From positions 3,286,001 through 3,350,000 of the forward strand of contig NZ_CP101137.1 in assembly GCF_028473745.1 (NCBI RefSeq): a stretch of 64,000 nucleotides of DNA, read 5' to 3'. This stretch comes from Streptomyces sp. M92 (GTDB lineage Bacteria > Actinomycetota > Actinomycetes > Streptomycetales > Streptomycetaceae). Shown here one piece after another: positions 58,943 through 64,000 of the stretch (position 1 is the first letter of the stretch; every line of letters starts with the position of its first letter). The notes under the pieces are model-generated. The model saw only the letters and a list, made by a program, of their open reading frames with translations, was not told the DNA's origin and did not search any database. The position numbers were made by a program, and so were the translations under genes.

Positions 58943-60244
58943 ATGAGTGAGAAACTGCGTGCGAGTTACGACGCGATCGTGATCGGCGGCGGACCGGGCG
59001 GTTCGACCGCCGCGGCGACGATCGCCTCTCAGGGCCGGTCCGTGCTCCTGCTGGAGAAGACGGCGTTTCCCCGGTTCCACATCGGCGAATCGCTGCTGCC
59101 GTACGTGGCGGGACTTCTCGACCGGATGGGCCTGCTGGAGAAGTTCTCCGAGAACGGGTACGTGCCGAAGCGGGGGGCGGAGTTCACCGATACCGCCGGC
59201 GATTTCTGGCAGGTCGACTTCACGACCCAGGGGCCGGGACGGCATCATCAGACGTTCCAGGTGGAGCGCGCCCACTTCGACAACGCTCTGCTGGAGCACG
59301 CCCGTGAGGCAGGCGCGGACGTGCTGATACCCGCCACCGTCGACGAGGTCGTCTTCGAGGACGGCCGGGCGGTCGGGGTGCGTTACCGCTACAAGGGAAA
59401 GCCCTACGAGATCCGTTCCACCTATGTCGTGGACGCCAGCGGGCGCAGCGGAAAGATCTCCCACGCCTTCGGCCTGCGCCGCAGCGTCGACCAGTTGCGT
59501 ATGGTCGCGGCCTACCGGCACTACACGGGGCTCGACGAGGACGTCAACCCCGGCCGCCTGGGCGACATCCAGATCGGCAACCACAGCGAGGGCTGGGTCT
59601 GGGCGATCCCGATCCGGGACGACACCATCAGCATCGGCACGGTGATGCGCAAGGAGACGTTCCGGCAGGGCGATCGCGAGGAGATCTTCGAGGACCACCG
59701 CAACCGCATCCCGCGGATCGTGGAGCGACTGAAGGGCACCGAGGCGCTCACCGAGGTCAGCGTCGAGACCGACTACTGCTATCTGTCCAACCAGGTGACG
59801 GGCCCCGGCTGGTTCATGGTGGGCGACGCCGGCTGCTTCGTCGACCCCATCTTCTCGAGCGGTGTGTTCCTTGCGATGGTGACCGGTCGGACGGCGGGGC
59901 GCAAGGTTCTGGAGGCCATCGAGAACCCGTCCCTGGAGGATGCGGCGAGGGACGCCTACGAGTCCTTCTACAAAACGGGCTACGACACCTACTTCCGTCT
60001 CATCCATGCCTTTTACGAGTTCGACTTCGATCTCGGGAAGTATCACGACCAGCTGCCGGAGACCATCGAGAGGCGGGACATGGCGCTGATGCTCTCCGGC
60101 GACTTCTGGAGCCGGGGCAACGCTCTCGCGGAACACCTGAGGAAAGAGTCTCGCTGGGAGGTGTTCGAACCTTTTGAGCCTTCCTACGGCTGCCCGGTGT
60201 ACCCGGAGCTGGAGGCCGCGTCGCGTGCCGAAGCGGGCAGCTGA
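58943..60244 (+). CDS. Flavin-dependent halogenase-family monooxygenase
   Basis: 433 residues; ATG after AAGGAC. FAD site GGGPGGSTAA (~13-22), GESLLPYV, a lysine K76 in YVPKRGAEF at the position of the halogenase lysine, W218-V-W-A-I-P223 (the WxWxIP halogenase motif) and VDPIFSSGVFLA. It is therefore a member of the halogenase/oxygenase group that acts on phenolic or pyrrolic, often carrier-bound, substrates and needs a separate flavin reductase (none seen here). It could halogenate or hydroxylate the aromatic ring of the acyl side chain. Last gene of the operon, 32 bp after the antiporter. Confidence 0.86.
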   Translation: MSEKLRASYDAIVIGGGPGGSTAAATIASQGRSVLLLEKTAFPRFHIGESLLPYVAGLLDRMGLLEKFSENGYVPKRGAEFTDTAGDFWQVDFTTQGPGRHHQTFQVERAHFDNALLEHAREAGADVLIPATVDEVVFEDGRAVGVRYRYKGKPYEIRSTYVVDASGRSGKISHAFGLRRSVDQLRMVAAYRHYTGLDEDVNPGRLGDIQIGNHSEGWVWAIPIRDDTISIGTVMRKETFRQGDREEIFEDHRNRIPRIVERLKGTEALTEVSVETDYCYLSNQVTGPGWFMVGDAGCFVDPIFSSGVFLAMVTGRTAGRKVLEAIENPSLEDAARDAYESFYKTGYDTYFRLIHAFYEFDFDLGKYHDQLPETIERRDMALMLSGDFWSRGNALAEHLRKESRWEVFEPFEPSYGCPVYPELEAASRAEAGS

Positions 60245-60614
60245 CAGGGGCGACTCGGCACGGAGATCGGCACAGTCCCTCGCTTGTCGGACACGGCTCG
60301 CTCTTCCGCTGTCTTGAAAGCGCCCCCGCCGGGGGGAGACACCGGCTGATACATGTGATTAATCTGAGGTGTGTGAGCAAAATCTTTGTCATGGAGGCTG
60401 CCGGCCAGGTCTCGGAGGGTATGAGCTCCCGGCCGGAGCCTTCGACGCGTTGGGCGGCCTGCCGACGCATGCCCTGAAGCCGTGCTCGACAGAAGGAGGT
60501 AGGCAAGGGCACAGGTTCTGATGCCGTGCCACCTTCCGCGGGTGAATCGGTTGTCAAGCCACAACTCCCCATGGAAGGCCACAGCAGGCGAAAGCTGCCG
60601 GACCGTTCCTCCCA

Positions 60615-60633
60615 CGGGCGAATATTTCGCCCG
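60615..60633. promoter_or_regulatory. Perfect 19-bp palindrome, candidate operator of the SARP gene
   Basis: CGGGCGAA and TTCGCCCG arms around TAT. Its A/T-rich centre and upstream position suit a dimeric repressor or activator. Confidence 0.5.
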
Positions 60634-60648
60634 ATTACGGGGGGTAAT

Positions 60649-60662
60649 TTTCTGGCCAGAAA
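60649..60662. promoter_or_regulatory. Perfect 14-bp palindrome, candidate second operator
   Basis: TTTCTGG directly followed by CCAGAAA, 34 bp centre-to-centre from the first palindrome and abutting the putative TAATTT. Confidence 0.45.
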
Positions 60663-60750
60663 GTCCTGCACGCCATCCGATGTTCGACGCCGCCCTGTCC
60701 GCGTAGCCGTCAAAAACGGAAACGGCATGATTTCACAAGGGGGAACCTCA

Positions 60751-61536
60751 GTGAACACTTGGAACGGTGTGACGATCCAGCTTCTGGGGCCGGTTACTCT
60801 CCTGAAGGGACCGGCACGGATACCGATCCGGGGACAGCGGCAGCGCCGCTTCTTCGCCTCGCTGGCCTTGAGACCCAACCAGGTCATCTCCAAGGAAACG
60901 ATCATCGAGGACTCCTGGGGCGACGAGCCGCCGGTCACCGTCTCGGGGCAGCTGCAAACCACCGCCTGGATGATCCGTACCGCGTTGGGGGAGGCCGGGG
61001 TCGGCCGTGATGCCCTCGGCTCGAACGACCGCGGCTACGAGTTGCGGGTGCCGCCGGCGTCTGTCGACCTCTTCGCCTTCCGGGAGACCGTGCGCAGCGC
61101 TCGCGAAGCACACAAGCAAGGAAGGTTCGAGGACGCGTCCGAGCTGCTCGACGGCGCGCTGAGCCGGTGGAAGGGCTCGGCCTTCGCCGACGTCACCTCC
61201 AGTCGGCTGCACGTGACGGCGAAGTCCCTGGAAGAGGAGCGGACGGCGGCGGCCGAACTGCGTGCCCTGGTCGACTTCGGTCTCGGGCACTACAGCGACG
61301 CCATCGCACGGCTGTCGGACCTGGTCCACCGCGACCCCTACCGGGAGGACCTGTACGTCAGCCTCATGAGGGCCTACTACGCGGAGGGCCGGCAGACCGA
61401 CGCGATCCAGGTCTTCCACCGGGCGAAGGAAATCCTGCGGGAGCAGATCGGGATCAGCCCGGGGGAGAGGATGACGACCGCCATGCAGGCCATCCTTCGT
61501 CAGGACGAGAAGGCTCTGTCCGGCGCTCCGGCGTAG
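60751..61536 (+). CDS. ccaR: SARP-family pathway activator (CcaR-like)
   Basis: 261 residues from the GTG at 60751, with AAGGGGGA at 6 bp; an ATG at 60727 lacks a site. An OmpR-like winged helix (QLLGPVTLLKG...GQLQTTAWMIRTAL, ~5-95) is followed by a bacterial transcriptional activator domain with repeated helices (~100-250; LLDGALSRWKGSAFADV, MRAYYAEGRQTDAIQVFHRAKEIL). Length and position match CcaR, the activator of cephamycin genes in S. clavuligerus. It probably binds the heptamer arrays upstream of lat and cmcI. No TTA codon is visible in it. Convergent with bla. Confidence 0.9.
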   Translation: MNTWNGVTIQLLGPVTLLKGPARIPIRGQRQRRFFASLALRPNQVISKETIIEDSWGDEPPVTVSGQLQTTAWMIRTALGEAGVGRDALGSNDRGYELRVPPASVDLFAFRETVRSAREAHKQGRFEDASELLDGALSRWKGSAFADVTSSRLHVTAKSLEEERTAAAELRALVDFGLGHYSDAIARLSDLVHRDPYREDLYVSLMRAYYAEGRQTDAIQVFHRAKEILREQIGISPGERMTTAMQAILRQDEKALSGAPA

Positions 61537-61562
61537 GGCTCCGGCACAACGTTGTCGTGGCG

Positions 61563-61602
61563 TCGGCCCTCTCCCGCGGAGTGACGCCGGTGAGAGGGCC
61601 GA
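61563..61602. terminator. Bidirectional terminator between SARP and beta-lactamase genes
   Basis: Eleven-bp perfect arms TCGGCCCTCTC (61563-61573) and GAGAGGGCCGA (61592-61602) in the 82-bp gap between convergent genes. Confidence 0.75.
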
Positions 61603-61618
61603 GGAGGGAAGGGTGTGG

Positions 61619-62557
61619 TCAGAGCAGCGTTCTCGCCACGTACGCGGCAGTCTCGGCGAGCAGGGCCTGGTCCCGTTCGGCGTCCTGTGCGGCCTTGCTG
61701 GACATGATCGCGATGATCAGTGGCTCGGTTCCCGGGGGCCATACGACGGCGATGTCGTTGAGTGTGCCGTACTGACCGGTCCCGGTCTTGTCGGCCACCC
61801 GCCACCCCTTCGGCAGACCGGCCCGGACGCGCTGGTCCCCGGTGGTGTTGCGTTCCATGAGATCACGGAGAAAGGCCCGTTTGTCGGTCGACAGGGCGTT
61901 CCCCAGGAGGATCTTCCGGTAATCGCTGCCCATGGCCCTGGGGGAGGACGTGTCCCGGGGATCGTTCGGTACGGCCTGCGTGATCTCCGGCTCGACGCGG
62001 TCCATGCGAGTCACCGTGTCGCCGAGGCTGCGCGCGTACGCCGTGATCTCTCCCGGACCGCCCAGCTCCCGGACAAGGAGATTTCCGGCCGTGCCGTCGC
62101 TGTAGCGGACCGCCGCATCGCACAACTGGCGGATGGTCATTCCTTTGTCCACGTTCTCCCGGGTGAGCGGGGAGTGCGGCATGAGCTCTTTACTGGTGTA
62201 GCTGACGAGCTTACCGAGATGCGAGATCGGATTGCGGTCAAGGACTGCTGCCGCCGCCAGCCCCTTGAACGTCGAACAGAACGCGAACCGCTCGTCCGCC
62301 CGGTGGGCGATGACACGGCCGGTGCCGGTGGCGAGGGCGTAAACCCCGAGCCGTGCGTCGAATTCCCGCTCGAGCTGAACGAGTCTCTCGTGCCGCCTGT
62401 TCGCGGGGGTGGCCGAGGGGGAGACGGAAGAGGCGGGCCCTTTTCCCGCAGTGGTGAAGGTGGGGGACGCGGACGCGCCCTCCTTGGTGCACCCGGCCAG
62501 TGACAGAACCGCTGCCGCCCCCAGGAAAGCGCGGCGGCTGATGGCTGGTTGTGACAA
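61619..62557 (-). CDS. bla: Class A beta-lactamase, Tat-type lipoprotein
   Basis: 312 residues from a TTG at 62557 (AAGG about 8 bp upstream); no ATG or GTG fits the signal peptide. It starts with SRRAFLGAAAVLSLAGC: twin arginines and a lipobox with Cys23. Catalytic motifs: S95-T-F-K98, S153-D-G (the SDG form common in Streptomyces enzymes), E189 in RVEPEIT and KTGTGQYG. The residue equivalent to Asn170 is Thr (EPEIT, not EPELN). It hydrolyses or sequesters beta-lactams outside the membrane, protecting the producer. An 11-bp inverted repeat lies in its leader. Confidence 0.93.
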   Translation of the reverse strand: MSQPAISRRAFLGAAAVLSLAGCTKEGASASPTFTTAGKGPASSVSPSATPANRRHERLVQLEREFDARLGVYALATGTGRVIAHRADERFAFCSTFKGLAAAAVLDRNPISHLGKLVSYTSKELMPHSPLTRENVDKGMTIRQLCDAAVRYSDGTAGNLLVRELGGPGEITAYARSLGDTVTRMDRVEPEITQAVPNDPRDTSSPRAMGSDYRKILLGNALSTDKRAFLRDLMERNTTGDQRVRAGLPKGWRVADKTGTGQYGTLNDIAVVWPPGTEPLIIAIMSSKAAQDAERDQALLAETAAYVARTLL

Positions 62558-62570
62558 TGTGTTGACCTTC

Positions 62571-62608
62571 TCTTGCTGGTGGCTCGTGTGAGTTGCACAC
62601 CAGCAAGA
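62571..62608 (-). promoter_or_regulatory. Inverted repeat in the bla leader/promoter
   Basis: TCTTGCTGGTG (62571-62581) and CACCAGCAAGA (62598-62608) are perfect 11-bp arms 14 bp upstream of the bla start. On the minus strand a TATCTT sequence (62607-62612) overlaps the distal arm, so it could be an operator over the -10 or an RNA hairpin in the leader. Confidence 0.6.
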
Positions 62609-62689
62609 AGATACCGAGGGCCAACCGCACCGCAGTTCAACAACACGGCGGCCACTGAACCGCACATACTTGTGCCGCCGCGCCTCGGA

Positions 62690-63946
62690 TCAGGCCTTCC
62701 ACTTCTCCCAGGACATGTTCCAGCCGTTGAGGCCGTTGTCCGGGGCGATGGTCGCGTCGTTGCTGTTCTTCACCACGACCACGTCGCCGATCATCGAGTT
62801 CTCGAAGAACCAGGAGCCCGGCGCCTTCCCGTCCCAGCCGCCGCGCACGTCGCGCAGGCCTATGCAACCGTGGCTGGAGTTGCGGTTGCCGAAGGCGTCG
62901 CCGCCCCAGTAGTTGCCGTGGATGAAGGTGCCGGAGGTGGACAGGCGCATGGCGTGCGGGACGTCCTTGATGTCGTACTCGCCGCCGTAGCCGACGGTGG
63001 CGCCGTTCATGCGGGTCACGGGGAGCCGCTCGGTGATGACCATCTGGCCGTTCCAGGTCTCGTAGCCGGGCGCGCCGGTGGTGACCGGGACGGTCTTGAT
63101 CGTCTTGCCGTCCCGCACGACCTTCATGGTGAGCTTCTTGGCGTCGACCACGGAGACCTGGCTGCGGCCGACGGTGAAGGAGACGGTCTTGTCCTGCTCG
63201 CCGTAGACGCCGTCGCGGCCCTCGACGCCGTCGAGGCCGAGGTCGACGGTGACCTTGGTGCCGGCCTTCCAGTACTTCTCCGGGCGGAAGTCGAGGCGGT
63301 CGTTGCCGAACCAGTGGCCCTCGACCTCGACGGCCGGCTCGGTCTTGATGCGGATGGCCTTCTCGACGTCCTCGGGGTTGGTGATGCCCCGGGTGAAGCG
63401 GATCGAGAACGGCATGCCGACGCCGACCTTCGAGCCGTCCTCGGGGGTGAAGTGGCCGATGAAGGTGTTCTCGGGCGTCAGGGTGGTGAAGCGGGAGTCC
63501 TCGGCGGCGGTGCGGCCCGCGGAGTCCTTGGCGACCGCGTGCACGGTGTACGTGGTGGCCGCGGCCAGGTGGGTGGACGGCGTCCAGGTGGCGCCGTCCC
63601 CGGATATCTTCCCCTCGACCTTCGCACCCTCGGCGTCCTTGACGACGACCTCGGTCAGCTTGCCCTGGGCGGCGGCTATCTTCAGGGCGCCGCTGGTGTC
63701 GACGGCCTTGGCCCCGTCCTCGGGCGTGATGCTGACGACGGCCTCGGACTGCTTGCTCTGTGCCGCCGTGGAGTCCTTGGCGTTCTTGCCGTCGCCGCCC
63801 GCCCCGGCACCGGAACCCGGCCCGCCGCAGGCGGTGAGTGTCAGCAGCACGCCCAGTGCCAGCGCCGGCAGTGCCCTGCCGCGTCCCCTGCCGCCCCGCC
63901 CCCGGGCACCCGCCGGCGACGCCCCCGATATCGGACGCACGTTCAA
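62690..63946 (-). CDS. L,D-transpeptidase lipoprotein (YkuD family with Ig-like domains)
   Basis: 418 residues from a TTG at 63946 with GGGGAG upstream; a GTG two codons on is an alternative. Lipoprotein signal with lipobox LTAC, then two Ig-like domains (VSITPEDGAKAVDTSGALKI; TPENTFIGHFTPEDG) and a C-terminal YkuD domain: HGNYWGG and S358-H359-G-C361-I-G-L. Actinobacterial enzymes of this layout make 3-3 peptidoglycan cross-links from tetrapeptides and are poorly inhibited by penams and cephems. It is probably a core gene bordering the cluster, but its activity would complement the carboxypeptidase in self-protection. Confidence 0.94.
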   Translation of the reverse strand: MNVRPISGASPAGARGRGGRGRGRALPALALGVLLTLTACGGPGSGAGAGGDGKNAKDSTAAQSKQSEAVVSITPEDGAKAVDTSGALKIAAAQGKLTEVVVKDAEGAKVEGKISGDGATWTPSTHLAAATTYTVHAVAKDSAGRTAAEDSRFTTLTPENTFIGHFTPEDGSKVGVGMPFSIRFTRGITNPEDVEKAIRIKTEPAVEVEGHWFGNDRLDFRPEKYWKAGTKVTVDLGLDGVEGRDGVYGEQDKTVSFTVGRSQVSVVDAKKLTMKVVRDGKTIKTVPVTTGAPGYETWNGQMVITERLPVTRMNGATVGYGGEYDIKDVPHAMRLSTSGTFIHGNYWGGDAFGNRNSSHGCIGLRDVRGGWDGKAPGSWFFENSMIGDVVVVKNSNDATIAPDNGLNGWNMSWEKWKA

Positions 63947-64000
63947 CTTGTCTCCCCTCGCCGGGCCCGAACCGGCCCGCGCCCCAGTGCGCCGACGCGC

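Larger units (their letters stand above)
60245..60750. promoter_or_regulatory. 506-bp control region upstream of the SARP gene
   Basis: There is no gene I can support here. A short CCCCC/GGGGG hairpin near 60323-60335 might end the cmcI operon. The right half carries two palindromes (60615-60633 and 60649-60662) 118-136 bp before the SARP start. A TAATTT sequence between them (60645-60650) is a -10 candidate. No 11-bp heptamer array like those at lat and cmcI was seen, so autoregulation by the SARP is not indicated. Confidence 0.55.

Noticed and set aside
60751..61536. TTA codon in the SARP gene, as in many cluster activators
   Set aside because: Reading the frame I found none; the only in-frame TTA noticed is in the PBP gene.

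Overview
The window is high-GC DNA with Streptomyces-like codon use, GTG/TTG starts and ATGA start/stop overlaps, and every gene with a recognisable family has actinomycete-type architecture. It most likely comes from a Streptomyces chromosome. A block of core genes is interrupted by a cephamycin-type beta-lactam gene cluster.

Left part (1-25.1 kb): the C-terminus of a dicarboxylate symporter; a MerR regulator/thioredoxin pair; a HelD-type helicase; the GlgE-pathway operon glgE-treS-mak-glgB (minus strand) divergent from a glycogen phosphorylase; a DUF1990 protein; a secreted M4 metalloprotease; and four translationally coupled ABC exporter half-transporters whose motif defects suggest two asymmetric heterodimers.

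Beta-lactam cluster (about 25.3-62.6 kb): self-protection genes come first (penicillin-binding protein with a TTA codon, and a D,D-carboxypeptidase with a long acidic tail). A minus-strand set pcd-cefE-cefD is divergent from lat-pcbAB-pcbC on the plus strand. After pcbC come a 1,344-residue secreted multidomain protein, a small membrane protein, then cmcI-cmcJ-cefF. Together these encode alpha-aminoadipate supply (lat, pcd), ACV tripeptide formation (pcbAB), ring closure (pcbC), epimerisation (cefD), ring expansion (cefE), 3'-hydroxylation (cefF) and 7-alpha-methoxylation (cmcI/J). I see no 3'-O-carbamoyltransferase (cmcH). In its place sits a cassette not found in cephamycin C clusters: a CCoAOMT-family O-methyltransferase, an acyl-CoA ligase, a homoserine-acetyltransferase-family (CefG-like) acyltransferase, a cation/proton antiporter and a flavin-dependent halogenase-family enzyme. 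This fits 3'-O-(alpha-methoxycinnamoyl) cephamycins of the cephamycin A/B or C-2801X type, possibly with an extra ring hydroxyl or halogen. A SARP regulator and a lipoprotein class A beta-lactamase close the cluster, followed by an L,D-transpeptidase lipoprotein.

The strongest regulatory signal is a pair of matching arrays, one upstream of lat and one upstream of cmcI. Each has four heptamers ending in AAGAG-like sequence at exact 11-bp spacing, followed 10 bp later by a -10-like hexamer. This is the architecture of SARP operators and fits the SARP encoded at 60.75 kb. A second notable signal is a 288-bp stretch repeated at 287/288 identity in the Cys- and Val-module adenylation domains of the ACV synthetase, suggesting recent gene conversion.
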